From contig JBAVYM010000009.1 in assembly GCA_049698775.1 (NCBI GenBank), positions 15,616-79,615 of the forward strand: 64,000 nt of DNA, read 5' to 3'. A program made the position numbers and the translations under genes. The notes below the pieces were generated by a model that worked only from the letters and a program-made list of their open reading frames with translations, searched no databases and had not been told where the DNA came from. This DNA comes from REEB76 sp049698775. GTDB lineage: Bacteria > Pseudomonadota > Gammaproteobacteria > Natronospirales > REEB76. Positions 41,416-50,955 of the stretch are shown here, in pieces; the first letter of the stretch is position 1; each line of letters begins with the position of its first letter.

Positions 41416-42795
41416 TCACGAAGCATCCTGTTCATCGCCACCCAGACTGCGGAAATCAATGCCTAGGGCATTGAGCTTGCGGTATAAATGGGTGCGTTCC
41501 ATGCCGACACGCTCGGCGAGCTTGCCGACCTTGCCGCCGCAGAGTTGCAACTGCTGTTCGAGGTACGCGCGCTCGAAGAGTTCGCGCGCCTCGCGCAGCG
41601 GCAGGGATAGCAAATCCTGTTTTACCAGCGGTCCGTCGGCGTTGTAGGGCGTGAGCGCGCCTTCCACTTCTTGCAGCGACACTTCGCTGTCGTCGCCCAG
41701 CATCAGGAAGCGCTGCACCAGATTCCTGAATTCCTGCAGATTGCCCGGCCAGGGATAATTGCGCAGACGGTTCTGGGCGGCGACGCTGAAACGCCGGTAT
41801 TTGAGGTGGCCGCCGTCCGCCAAGGCATCGGTGTAATGACGCAGCAGCTCCGGCACGTCTTCCAGGTAGTCGCGCAGCGGCGGCACTTGTAGCAGCACGC
41901 CCTCGAGGCGCGCGTACAGATCGCGGCGGAAACGTCCGTCCGCCAACTGTTTTTCGATGTCCGGCAGCGCCGAAGACATGATGCGCAGATCCAGGGTTTC
42001 GGACTTCTGCCCGCCGATACGCGTATAGCTGCCCTGCTCAAGCACACTCAACAGTAATTGCTGCGCCGGTGGCGGCATGTCGGTAAGTTCATTCAGGAAC
42101 AAGGTGCCTTCGCGCGCGGCATCGAACCAGCCCGGCTCGATCTGGCCGTTGTGTTCGCGGCCAAGCAAACGGATTTCGGCTGCCTCGGCGGACAGCCCCG
42201 CCAGCACCGCGTTCACGAACGGACCAGCGGCGCGCGCGCTCAGGGCATGCATGTGGCCCGCGATGCTCTCACGGCCGGTACCGGCTTCGCCCATCAGCAG
42301 CACCGGCGCGTCATGCGGCGCGAGGCGGCGGCATTGATCGCGCAGTCTTTGCATGGCGCGGCTCTTGCCGAGCGGTTCGAGCGGCGTCTGCGCACTGCGG
42401 TTGGCATACTGACTGCGCGTCTGCCGCCCGGTCTCGATGGCGTGCTCCACGGTGCTCAGCAGTTTGGCCAGCGCCAGGGGTTTTTCGACGAAATCCAGCG
42501 CGCCAAGTTTGGTGGCTTCGATGGCGGCATCCACGGTGCCGTGACCCGACATCATCACCACCGGGAATGGCAGTGTGTTTTCGCGGCTCCATTCCTTGAG
42601 CAGGCTGATGCCGTCCATGTCCGGCATCCAGATATCCAGCAACACCAGATCCGGTTCGGATTTGGTGCGCGCCGCGCGCGCTTCCGCGGCGTTGCCCGCC
42701 ACGCGCACCTCATAACCTTCGTCGGTGAGGATTTCCTGGACCATGTCGCGGATGTCCGCTTCATCATCCACCACCAGAATCTGCGAAGCCCGCAT
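41416..42795 (-). CDS. ntrX: NtrX-like response regulator with degenerate AAA+ domain
   Basis: 459 residues: a receiver domain with phospho-Asp in LVLLDIWMPDMDG, an NtrC-type AAA+ domain and a C-terminal Fis HTH (GKLAERVGMERTHLYRKLNA). The AAA+ motifs have decayed: Walker A is GEAGTGRES (Lys replaced by Arg), the GAFTGA loop is replaced by LLGREHNGQIEPG, and Walker B is LFLNELTD (Asp to Asn). It therefore should not work as a sigma-54 ATPase but may bind DNA and act with sigma-70. It is paired with ntrY, nine bases upstream. Confidence 0.88.
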   Translation of the reverse strand: MRASQILVVDDEADIRDMVQEILTDEGYEVRVAGNAAEARAARTKSEPDLVLLDIWMPDMDGISLLKEWSRENTLPFPVVMMSGHGTVDAAIEATKLGALDFVEKPLALAKLLSTVEHAIETGRQTRSQYANRSAQTPLEPLGKSRAMQRLRDQCRRLAPHDAPVLLMGEAGTGRESIAGHMHALSARAAGPFVNAVLAGLSAEAAEIRLLGREHNGQIEPGWFDAAREGTLFLNELTDMPPPAQQLLLSVLEQGSYTRIGGQKSETLDLRIMSSALPDIEKQLADGRFRRDLYARLEGVLLQVPPLRDYLEDVPELLRHYTDALADGGHLKYRRFSVAAQNRLRNYPWPGNLQEFRNLVQRFLMLGDDSEVSLQEVEGALTPYNADGPLVKQDLLSLPLREARELFERAYLEQQLQLCGGKVGKLAERVGMERTHLYRKLNALGIDFRSLGGDEQDAS

Positions 42796-42804
42796 CTGAT
42801 CCTC

Positions 42805-45012
42805 CTACGCGCCGGAACGCCGCTGCAGACCGCCGAGCAACGCACTGCTGCGCCCTGCCTCGGTCACCGGCAGACGGATGATGAGCAAGGCGCCGCCTTC
42901 GGGATTGTTCTGGGCGCGAATGTTGCCGCCGTGCTCTTCGGCGAGCTTCTTCACGATCGCGAGACCCAGGCCCGTGCCCTTGGGCTTGCTGGTCACGTAG
43001 GGTTCGAACGCGTGACCGAGAATCTCGGTGTTGAAACCGGGACCGTTGTCTTCCACTGTAATCTCCGCCATTTCCTCGTCGCCTCGATGATAGTAATGAG
43101 TGGTGATTTTCACGCGGCCGCCCTTGCGGCCTTCGAGCGCTTCCTGGGAATTCTTGAGCAGATTATGCAGCATCTGGCGTACCCGGCCGGAATCCGCGCG
43201 CACCGGGGGCAGCTTGTCATCCAGCACCAGCTGGATGCTCATGCCGGATTCTCGCACCCGGTAGAGTTCGGTGACTTCGCCGATCAAAGCGTTCAAGTCC
43301 AGCGGTACGAATTCGAGCGCCGGGGTGTGCGCATATTCGCTGAACGCGTTGACCATGGATTTCATGGCCTCCACCTGCTGCACGATGGTGTGGGTGGCGC
43401 GCTCCAGCACGTCGGCATCCGCACCCTTGAGCAGTCCCAGGTATTTGCGGCGCATGCGCTCGGCCGCCAGCCGGATGGGTGTGAGCGGGTTCTTGATCTC
43501 ATGCGCCAGGCGCCGCGCCACCTCGCCCCAGGCGGCGTCGCGTTGCGCCTCGATGAGTGCGGTCAGGTCATCGAACACGATCACGTGGCCGGGCGGTGCC
43601 TCGCCGCTGCCCGGCAGCGCGGTGCAGCTCACCATGAGCATACGCCGGCCGGTGGCGCCGTGCAGCAGCATTTCCTCGCGCCATTCGGTCTCGCGCGCTT
43701 CCAGACGCGCGCGGCAGGCGCTCGCGAATTGGCCGAACAGCGAATCGTCACCGGCCGGCGGCGTCAGGGATTTGTTCAGATGCCGCCGCAGGTCGGCGCC
43801 GAGGATCGCGTCGGCAGCGGGATTCGCGGTCTTGAGCACCAGATTCGCGTCCACGGAAATCACGCCTGAGGACAGGCGCGTCAACACCGCGTCCAAGTAA
43901 CTGCGCTCGCTTTCCACCTGCGCACGGCTCTTGCGCGCCGCATCCTGCGCCAGCGACAGCCGTTGCGTCATCTCATTGAAGGATGACACCAGATAGCCCA
44001 CCTCGTCGCGCGAAGGCAGCGGCAGGCGCGTGCTGAAATCCCCGCGCGCCACGCTGCGGGTACCTTCCACCAGGTTCTGGATCGGCTCCACCAGTTTGCG
44101 CGCCGCCACGAACGCGACCCACACCGCCATCAGCACCGACAACAACAGCACCAGCGACAAGGTGAGCATGAAACTGTACTTGAGCGGCCGACGCAGCACC
44201 GTGAGTTCGCGGTAATTGGAATACGCCGCCTGCACACGGTTGGCGAGCGCGCTCTGCTGATCGGCCACCGGGAAAATCGCCTGCAAGACTTCCGGACGCC
44301 ACCACAAACCACCGGTGGTCACCGGCACCAGCGCGCGGATATGCAGACCGTTGTCACCTACCGGGTCCAGACCGACATAGACGCGGCCGTTTCGCACCTG
44401 CATGAGCATTTCCTGGCCCGGCAGGTCCGGAATCAACTGCGCCGCCATCGAGGAGCTGGTGGCGACGATATGGCCGTCCATGCCGCTCAGCAGCGTCAGT
44501 TCTGTAGCGCCGCTCTGACGCCGCAAGCCGTCCAACGTCACCGCCACGTCGCCGGGGCTGGTGATCGTAAGACTGTTACCCATCTGTTCAGTGCGCGCCA
44601 GCAGTTCCCGCACCCGCAGTTGCAGCGCGGTGCGCGACAACTCGATGGCGTCGCTCAGAGCACGCTCTACGCGCACGTCAAACCAGGAATCTATGCCGCG
44701 GCTGATAAATTGGACGGAAAAATAGTACACCAGCACCACCGGCACGATGGCCAGCATCACGAACATGATTACCAGGCGGGTGGTGAGCCGCGAACCGGTC
44801 ACGTTGCGCCGGTATTGGACTATCAGCCGCACCAGATTGAAGCCGATGACGCTCAACAGCACCAGCACGGCGATGGCGTTGAGCAGCAGCAGGCCGCCGT
44901 GCAGATGGTCGAACGCGGCTGAATTCGAAGTGCTCTTGCTCAACAGGATGAGCGACACCAGCATGACGACCACGCCGGCGGCGATCACGAGAGGCATGAG
45001 ATAACGTCTCAT
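42805..45012 (-). CDS. ntrY: NtrY-like sensor histidine kinase
   Basis: 735 residues: two N-terminal helices and a third near residue 85, a periplasmic sensor region, another membrane helix near 285-310, HAMP, PAS (SGVISVDANLVLKTANPAAD), the H-box ARRLAHEIKNPLTPIRLAAE, N-box HNLLKNSQEA, G1 DNGPGF and G2 GTGLGLAIVKKL. The NtrYX system is linked to nitrogen and redox/envelope control. It overlaps DUF4390 upstream (ATGA) and is followed by ntrX. Confidence 0.92.
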   Translation of the reverse strand: MRRYLMPLVIAAGVVVMLVSLILLSKSTSNSAAFDHLHGGLLLLNAIAVLVLLSVIGFNLVRLIVQYRRNVTGSRLTTRLVIMFVMLAIVPVVLVYYFSVQFISRGIDSWFDVRVERALSDAIELSRTALQLRVRELLARTEQMGNSLTITSPGDVAVTLDGLRRQSGATELTLLSGMDGHIVATSSSMAAQLIPDLPGQEMLMQVRNGRVYVGLDPVGDNGLHIRALVPVTTGGLWWRPEVLQAIFPVADQQSALANRVQAAYSNYRELTVLRRPLKYSFMLTLSLVLLLSVLMAVWVAFVAARKLVEPIQNLVEGTRSVARGDFSTRLPLPSRDEVGYLVSSFNEMTQRLSLAQDAARKSRAQVESERSYLDAVLTRLSSGVISVDANLVLKTANPAADAILGADLRRHLNKSLTPPAGDDSLFGQFASACRARLEARETEWREEMLLHGATGRRMLMVSCTALPGSGEAPPGHVIVFDDLTALIEAQRDAAWGEVARRLAHEIKNPLTPIRLAAERMRRKYLGLLKGADADVLERATHTIVQQVEAMKSMVNAFSEYAHTPALEFVPLDLNALIGEVTELYRVRESGMSIQLVLDDKLPPVRADSGRVRQMLHNLLKNSQEALEGRKGGRVKITTHYYHRGDEEMAEITVEDNGPGFNTEILGHAFEPYVTSKPKGTGLGLAIVKKLAEEHGGNIRAQNNPEGGALLIIRLPVTEAGRSSALLGGLQRRSGA

Positions 45013-45611
45013 GAAGCCAGCTCCCAGGCGTACCAGTCGCTGGACAGATCCCAGCCCTTGAACAACGAAGCGATGAGTTTCAGCGGTCCGGGAAAATCCG
45101 TGATGTCCAGTACCGCGCGCATGCGAATCATGTACTGGGTGTGCGGCTCCAGCAGGCCCGCGTCTATCACCGGCAGATCATTCACCTGGCCGAGGTTGGT
45201 GATGGCGTCGCGGTAACTGGCGAAGCTCTGTTGCTCGCCGCTGTTCAGGTTCTTGATGACAAAACGGCGCGTGAGCGGATGGTAGCTGATCTGGTAGCGT
45301 TCGGTGAGCGTCGCCACGGTCTTGTTCCAGATGAAGCGGCGGTGCCGAATCACCTCGATCTGCCATTCCACCGTGAGTGGCACGCCGTTTTCAAGTGCGT
45401 TGAGCGCGTCCTCGCTCATGCCCAGGTCCACGTCGGCGCTCAGGTAGTACACGCCATTGAGGAGTTCCGTGTACGCGGTGCGGATCACAAATCCGCCCTG
45501 GGTGTTTTCCGCGTGAACCACGGGCATCAGACAAGCCGCGCTCAACACGCAGGCCAGTACGGTCAAGCCGGTACGGCGCAAGATACGATTAAAGTGCGGC
45601 ACGTGCTTCAT
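45009..45611 (-). CDS. DUF4390 domain protein, exported
   Basis: 200 residues with a signal peptide (LACVLSAACLMPVVHA) and a DUF4390 domain: AYTELLNGVYYLSADVDLGM, VPLTVEWQIEVIRHRRFIWN, YHPLTRRFVIKNL and SSDWYAWEL at the end. Function unknown. It is encoded between rsmB and ntrY with four-base overlaps on both sides, a conserved order in many gamma- and betaproteobacteria, so it may feed the NtrY sensor. Confidence 0.88.
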   Translation of the reverse strand: MKHVPHFNRILRRTGLTVLACVLSAACLMPVVHAENTQGGFVIRTAYTELLNGVYYLSADVDLGMSEDALNALENGVPLTVEWQIEVIRHRRFIWNKTVATLTERYQISYHPLTRRFVIKNLNSGEQQSFASYRDAITNLGQVNDLPVIDAGLLEPHTQYMIRMRAVLDITDFPGPLKLIASLFKGWDLSSDWYAWELAS

Positions 45612-46930
45612 GCATCGGACAGTCGTTCAGTTTTTTCCAGACAAGCATAATAAAACCCGTCCATGCGATTCCGGCCGGTGAGAGTCTGCCGGCCGGGAGG
45701 CGCATTCACGCCCCAGCCGCAGCGCAACTCTACCGGCCGCGCATCCGGGTGGGCCGCCAGGAAAGTTTGCGCCTGGCGGGCGTTCTCCTCGTCCAGCACC
45801 GAACAGGTGGCGTACAGCAGCTTACCGCCGCGGGCCAGCAGCGGCCAGAGCGCCGTGAGCAGGCGGCCTTGCAGCGCGGTGGCCGCGGCAATGTCCTGTG
45901 GGCGGCGACGTATCTTGATGTCGGGATGACGGCGGATCACGCCCGTGGCGCTGCAAGGTGCGTCCAACAAGATGCGCTCGAAGGGCCGCCGGTCCCACCA
46001 ATCCTGCGGGCGGGTGGCGTCTGCCACCTTGACCTCGGCGGCGAGGCCCAGGCGTTGCAGATTCTGGTGGATCTTCTGGACACGCGGCGCGTCGTTGTCC
46101 AGGGCCAGGACTTGCGCGCCGGGACAATGTTCCAGCACATGGCAAGTCTTGCCGCCGGGCGCCGCGCACGCATCCAGTACCCGCATGCCCGCGTGTATAT
46201 CCAGCAACTGCGCCGCGAGTTGCGCCGCCTCGTCCTGTACGGAAAATTTTCCCGCACCAAATCCGGGCAGCGTTTCCACATCCAGCGGCTTCGCCAGCGT
46301 CAGCCCAGCTTCGGAAAATTCGCACGCCTGCGCACCGATGCCGGCGGCTGCGAATTCCGCAAGCAGTCCGTCACGCGTGGTGGCGCGGCGATTGACGCGC
46401 AGCGTCAACGGCGGCCGGGCATTGTTGGCTTCGAGAATCCCTTGCCAGTCGTCGGGCCAGGATGCCTGGATGCGTTCGATCAACCAGTCGGGATGGGCGT
46501 AATACGCGGCTGCATGTCGAGGCAAATCCGATTGGAACTGCACCTGCTCCCGCTGGAAACGGCGCAGCACCGCATTCACCAATTTCACGGCCCAGGGTTT
46601 GTGCAAAAGCCGGGCGGCCTCGGCGCTTTCTTGAACCGCGGCATGCGCCGGCACCCGCATTTCCGTGAGTTGATACAGGCCCAGCACCAGCAGCGCCTGA
46701 ATATCACGATCCCGATCCTTGAGGGATTGTTCCAGCAACTGCGAGACCCAGAATTCCAGCCGCGGCAGGAATCGCAGCGTGCCGTAACAAAGTTCCCGCA
46801 CCAGTGACGCATCGCGCTTCGCGAGCGTGAGCGGAATCAACTGGCGCAGCGCGGCATCGAGATACTGGCCATCATGCAACACCGCCACCAGCACCTGGGC
46901 TGCCACGGCGCGCGGCGAGGCGGCCGGCAT
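45608..46930 (-). CDS. rsmB: 16S rRNA (cytosine-967) C5-methyltransferase
   Basis: 440 residues: an N-terminal NusB-like domain (about 1-140: RAVAAQVLVAVLHDGQYLDA, LRFLPRLEFWVSQLLEQSL) and a Rossmann methyltransferase domain with VLDACAAPGGKTCHVLE (SAM), ILLDAPCSATGVIRRHPDIK (motif IV Cys) and LLYATCSVLDEENA (catalytic motif VI Cys). Its start overlaps the fmt stop (TGATG). Confidence 0.95.
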   Translation of the reverse strand: MPAASPRAVAAQVLVAVLHDGQYLDAALRQLIPLTLAKRDASLVRELCYGTLRFLPRLEFWVSQLLEQSLKDRDRDIQALLVLGLYQLTEMRVPAHAAVQESAEAARLLHKPWAVKLVNAVLRRFQREQVQFQSDLPRHAAAYYAHPDWLIERIQASWPDDWQGILEANNARPPLTLRVNRRATTRDGLLAEFAAAGIGAQACEFSEAGLTLAKPLDVETLPGFGAGKFSVQDEAAQLAAQLLDIHAGMRVLDACAAPGGKTCHVLEHCPGAQVLALDNDAPRVQKIHQNLQRLGLAAEVKVADATRPQDWWDRRPFERILLDAPCSATGVIRRHPDIKIRRRPQDIAAATALQGRLLTALWPLLARGGKLLYATCSVLDEENARQAQTFLAAHPDARPVELRCGWGVNAPPGRQTLTGRNRMDGFYYACLEKTERLSDA

Positions 46931-47862
46931 CAGTCAAAACACCGGCCAACCAGGGCGCGGGCATGCGCAAACTCCGCCGCCGGCATGCGGCGCCCGCCGG
47001 CGGCCTGCAATTCACTGATGCGCAATACGCCGTTGCCCGTGGCCACATCAATACCGTCACGGCCGGTCTCGATGATGCTGCCGGACTTGGCGGAAACTAC
47101 GGCGGAAATCGCCCGTGCGCGCCAGATGCGCAAGGGCTCACCCTGCCAGCGGGTATGCGCGACCGGCCAGGGATTGTATGCGCGCACCTGCCGCGCCAGC
47201 TCCGATGCCGGCAGTGGCCAATCGAGACGGGATTCCTCGCGGGTGAGTTTTGCCGCATAGGTGGTTCTCGATTCATCCTGCGGTACAGGTTTGGCATCCG
47301 GCATTTGCGCCAGCCATTCCACGATCGCGTCCGCACCCAATGCCGCCAGCCGGTCATGCAGGGTTTGTGCGGTATCGTCGTCGTGAATCGCCGTGCGGCG
47401 CGTGCTCAACAGGTCGCCGGTATCCAGACCCCGATTCATTTGCATGAGCGTGATGCCGCTTTCCGCATCACCCGCCAGGATTGCGCGCTGAATGGGCGCG
47501 GCGCCGCGCCAGCGCGGCAACAGCGAGGCATGGATGTTGACGCAACCGTAGCGCGGAATCTCGAGCACCGCGGCGGGCAGCAACAAACCATACGCCGCCA
47601 CCACCATCACATCGGGCCCCGTGGATTTGATTTGCGCGCGTGCATCGGTGTGCTTGAGTGTGTCCGGCTGATACACCGGCAGGTTCAACTCGAGCGCACG
47701 GCGTTTCACCGGCGAGCTGCGGAGTTTGCGGCCGCGGCCGGCCGGCCGGTCCGGCTGGGTCCAAACGCCGACCACGGCATGCTGCGTGGCCACCAACGCC
47801 TCGAGCGTCGGCATGGCAAACTCAGGCGTGCCGGCGAAGGCGATACGTAAGGACGTTGTCAT
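46930..47862 (-). CDS. fmt: Methionyl-tRNA formyltransferase
   Basis: 310 residues from MTTSLRIAFAGTPEFAMPTL. The formyl-THF hydrolase-like domain has VNIHASLLPRWRGAAPIQRA with the catalytic Asn-His-Asp set and GLDTGDLLS; the C-terminal domain binds tRNA (AYNPWPVAHT). It makes fMet-tRNA for initiation. It is encoded with def, as usual. A second start, at 47877, is possible. Confidence 0.96.
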   Translation of the reverse strand: MTTSLRIAFAGTPEFAMPTLEALVATQHAVVGVWTQPDRPAGRGRKLRSSPVKRRALELNLPVYQPDTLKHTDARAQIKSTGPDVMVVAAYGLLLPAAVLEIPRYGCVNIHASLLPRWRGAAPIQRAILAGDAESGITLMQMNRGLDTGDLLSTRRTAIHDDDTAQTLHDRLAALGADAIVEWLAQMPDAKPVPQDESRTTYAAKLTREESRLDWPLPASELARQVRAYNPWPVAHTRWQGEPLRIWRARAISAVVSAKSGSIIETGRDGIDVATGNGVLRISELQAAGGRRMPAAEFAHARALVGRCFD

Positions 47863-47901
47863 GAACGGCCTCGGCAAAACGGAGATGGGCCGGGAAAGAA
47901 A

Positions 47902-48435
47902 TCAGATGGCCGGTGCGGCGTCATGCACGCCGTCGCGTTCATCGCGCTGTTCTTTTTCCAATTTCTTGCGGATACGCCGGCGCTTGAGTTCCGAGAGATA
48001 GTCCACGAACAGCTTGCCGTCCAGATGATCTATTTCATGCTGAATACACACCGCCAATAAACCATCCGCGTTGAATTCGAGAACCTTGCCGTCGCGGTCC
48101 AAGGCGCGCACCCGGATACGCTCGGCGCGCTGCACGTCCTCGAACACCCCCGGCACCGACAGACAGCCTTCCTGCATGGTTTCGCTGCCCTCCCGCGACA
48201 GGATTTCCGGATTGATGAACACGCGCGCTTCGTTGCCCTTCTCGGATACGTCCACCACCATGACGCGCTCGTCCACCCCCACCTGGGTGGCCGCCAAGCC
48301 GATGCCCGGTGCGGCATACATGGTTTCCAACATAGCGTCCGCGAGCCGGCGGGTCTCGGCGCTCACCGCCGGCAGCGGCCGGGCACGGATTCGCAGCCGC
48401 GGGTCGGGGTAATGCAGGATGGTCAACAAGGCCAT
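47902..48435 (-). CDS. def: Peptide deformylase
   Basis: 177 residues with all three motifs: GIGLAATQ, EGCLSVPG (metal Cys) and QHEIDHLDG (two His and catalytic Glu). It removes the formyl group from nascent proteins. The start ATG at 48435 gives the conserved MALLTILHYPDPRL; the longer frame to 48507 is not conserved. It is the first gene of a leftward operon and is divergent from the LysM lipoprotein gene. Confidence 0.96.
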   Translation of the reverse strand: MALLTILHYPDPRLRIRARPLPAVSAETRRLADAMLETMYAAPGIGLAATQVGVDERVMVVDVSEKGNEARVFINPEILSREGSETMQEGCLSVPGVFEDVQRAERIRVRALDRDGKVLEFNADGLLAVCIQHEIDHLDGKLFVDYLSELKRRRIRKKLEKEQRDERDGVHDAAPAI

Positions 48436-48636
48436 GGTTCTATCCGGATGGGGTGGGGAGCCCCGGTTTCTCAAGGGGGCCGCTGCAATCTTCATGCACT
48501 TTTGCACAAAATGCTGCTAAAGTTATGATGCTACTAACAAGTTGCCCGGCACATCCACCATTCTGGAGGCCCGCCGCCGTCGCGGGAAGAGGCCTGAAAA
48601 CGTGGGGACCGCCAGGCGCGTCGTGGAGATTGCCCG

Positions 48637-49809
48637 ATGAAAGATTATAGCGCGACCCGCTGTCTAACCGCCCTGTGCCTGGCCGGCTTGCTCGCCGCCT
48701 GCGCGCACGCGCCGCAAAAACCTGTGGCTGCAGCCGCACCGCCACCCGCGCAGCCGCCTCCCCAGGAACAACCCGCGGCTCCGCCACCGGCGCCGGTCAT
48801 GCAACCGCAGGCGCCACGCTCCTACGTGGTGAAGAAGGGCGATACCCTGTGGGGCATCGCTTCCATGTATCTGCAGGATCCTTGGCACTGGCCGGACATC
48901 TGGTACGCCAATTCGGCCATCAAGAACCCCCACCTTATTTATCCCGGTGACCAGTTGATGCTGGGCTACATCAATGGGCGGCCGAGCCTCACCGTAGTGC
49001 GTAACGGCAAGGTCGTCACCGAAGCAACGGAAGCAGCAGCCGAGACCACCCTGCCGACCGAGAAGCTGGAACCACAGATTCGCTATTCGCCTCTCAATCA
49101 GGCCATCCCGGCGATTCCGCTTAATTCCATCAGCCAATTCATAACCGGCACACGCGTGGTGAGCAGCGACGAGCTCAATGATGCGGGCTATCTGCTGCGT
49201 GCTCTCGACAACCGGCCGGTAATCGGCGCGGGCAGCAAAGTGTATGCGCGCGGTCTCAAGCAATCCGAAGGCGGCCGCTACAACCTGTTCCGTTTGGGCG
49301 AGAAATACGTGGACCCCGACAACGGCGACACACTCGGCTACGAGGCCACTTACATCGGTGACGGCAGTGTCGAAGTCTGGGGCGATCCCTCGAAAGTGCT
49401 GCTCACCGCTACCGCCCAGGAAGCCATGGCGGGAGACCGTTTCCTGGCGGTGACCGCCCATCAGCTCAACCAGAACTACATGCCCCACGCACCCGCGCAA
49501 CCGGTGAAGGGCAACATCATTTCGGTGCTGGGCGGCGTGCTGGAAATCGGTCAATACCAGGTGGTCGTGCTGGATCGTGGCAGCGACGCGGGCCTCGATC
49601 AAGGCACCGTGCTGGGCATTTACAGCCGTGGCGACAAGGTCAGCGATTCTTATGCTTTCGACGGCCTCAGCAGTTCCGTGAAACTGCCGGAAGAGCGCGA
49701 AGGTACGCTGTTGGTGTTCCGCACTTTCCCGAAGGTGAGCTACGGTCTGGTGATGGAAGCCAAGAGCGAAATTCATCTGCTCGATGTAGTCAAAAATCCG
49801 GCTCCTTAA
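48637..49809 (+). CDS. LysM-domain lipoprotein
   Basis: 390 residues: a lipoprotein signal with LLAAC lipobox (Cys about 20), a Pro/Ala/Gln-rich linker and a LysM domain (SYVVKKGDTLWGIASMYLQD...PHLIYPGDQLML, about 62-112) that binds peptidoglycan, then a roughly 270-residue domain with beta-rich repeats (IGAGSKVYARGLKQSEGGRY, VLGIYSRGDKV). It is an outer-membrane-anchored wall-binding protein, conserved upstream of dprA in many gamma- and betaproteobacteria. Confidence 0.9.
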   Translation: MKDYSATRCLTALCLAGLLAACAHAPQKPVAAAAPPPAQPPPQEQPAAPPPAPVMQPQAPRSYVVKKGDTLWGIASMYLQDPWHWPDIWYANSAIKNPHLIYPGDQLMLGYINGRPSLTVVRNGKVVTEATEAAAETTLPTEKLEPQIRYSPLNQAIPAIPLNSISQFITGTRVVSSDELNDAGYLLRALDNRPVIGAGSKVYARGLKQSEGGRYNLFRLGEKYVDPDNGDTLGYEATYIGDGSVEVWGDPSKVLLTATAQEAMAGDRFLAVTAHQLNQNYMPHAPAQPVKGNIISVLGGVLEIGQYQVVVLDRGSDAGLDQGTVLGIYSRGDKVSDSYAFDGLSSSVKLPEEREGTLLVFRTFPKVSYGLVMEAKSEIHLLDVVKNPAP

Positions 49810-49830
49810 CCCCAGAAGAGGGATCGGGAC

Positions 49831-50955
49831 ATAGACGCACAGGACGCGACTTACTGGCTGGCGCTGGTCCGGGCTCCCGGCCTCGGACCCGCAGCCTTCT
49901 CTACGCTGCTGACGCACTGCGGCACGCCAGCGGGAATTTTCGCCGCGACTCCCCATGATCTTGCCGGACTTGGCCTGCGCACGGAAACCAGTGAATGGCT
50001 GAAGACGCCCGATTGGGCGGCCCTGGAAAAAGACCGGCATTGGCTGGAAAATTCCGGCGCAAGTTTGCTGCCGTGCACCGATCCCGCCTACCCGTCACTA
50101 CTCAAGCAGATTTCCGATCCGCCCATTGCGCTGTTTCTGCGCGGTAACGCGAGCCTGCTCGGTAATCCGCAGCTCGCCATCGTGGGCAGCCGCAATCCCA
50201 GCACCGAAGGCCGGCGCAACGCAGAAGAATTTGCCGCGTATCTCGCGCGTTGCGGCTTGACCATCACCAGCGGCATGGCGCTCGGCATTGATGCCGCCGG
50301 TCATCGCGGCGCGCTCAAAGCGGGCGGAACCACGATTGCGATTCTTGGCACCGGTCTCGACAAAGTGTATCCGCCGAGCCATCGGGAACTGTGCGAAGAA
50401 ATCGCGGTCAAGGGTCTGGTGGTCTCGGAATTCCCGCCCGGCACGCCACCATTGCCACACAATTTTCCGCGCCGCAACCGGTTGATCAGCGGACTGTCCG
50501 TGGGCGTGCTGGTGGTGGAAGCGGCACAATCCAGCGGTTCGCTCATCACCGCCCGGCTTGCCAGCGAACAGGGCCGCGAAGTGTTCGCCATCCCCGGTTC
50601 CATCCACAATCCGCTGGCGCGCGGCTGTCATCGCTTGATCCGCGAGGGCGCCAAGCTGGTGGAATCCGCCGGCGACATCCTCGAGGAACTGGCGCCGTTG
50701 CTGAAACTGGAACCGATGCGTGTGCTTGAACAAAATCAAACCCGCACGACGACGACCGCGGCCGAGGATCCCGAATACCGGCTGCTCTTGAATTCGATGG
50801 ATTACGCACCCACTTCGGTGGATGCTTTGGTGGAGCGCACCGGATTGACGCCCGACGTGGTTTCCTCCATGCTGCTGATGCTCGAGCTTCAGGGCCAAGT
50901 GGAAGCAGCACCGGGCGGACATTATTCCCGGGTCAACAAGAGGCCAACGTCATGA
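49831..50955 (+). CDS. dprA: DNA-processing protein DprA, no canonical start codon
   Basis: The Rossmann-like DprA core is intact (LAIVGSRNPSTEGRRNAEEF, SGMALGIDAAGHRGAL, TIAILGTGLDKVYPPSHREL, PRRNRLISGLSVGVLVVEAA, GSLITARLASEQGREVFAIPGS) with a C-terminal winged-helix. DprA loads RecA on incoming DNA in transformation. The N-terminal SAM-like domain is also encoded (DATYWLALVRAPGLGPAAF), but from the stop at 49807 to 50065 the frame has no ATG, GTG or TTG. ATA at 49831, with AGAGGG eight bases upstream, sits where the start should be; TTG at 50065 would remove the first domain. Confidence 0.85.
   Translation: MDAQDATYWLALVRAPGLGPAAFSTLLTHCGTPAGIFAATPHDLAGLGLRTETSEWLKTPDWAALEKDRHWLENSGASLLPCTDPAYPSLLKQISDPPIALFLRGNASLLGNPQLAIVGSRNPSTEGRRNAEEFAAYLARCGLTITSGMALGIDAAGHRGALKAGGTTIAILGTGLDKVYPPSHRELCEEIAVKGLVVSEFPPGTPPLPHNFPRRNRLISGLSVGVLVVEAAQSSGSLITARLASEQGREVFAIPGSIHNPLARGCHRLIREGAKLVESAGDILEELAPLLKLEPMRVLEQNQTRTTTTAAEDPEYRLLLNSMDYAPTSVDALVERTGLTPDVVSSMLLMLELQGQVEAAPGGHYSRVNKRPTS

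Noticed and set aside
42058..43869. 603-codon open frame opposite ntrX/ntrY
   Set aside because: Antisense to clear kinase and regulator motifs, with no family features.
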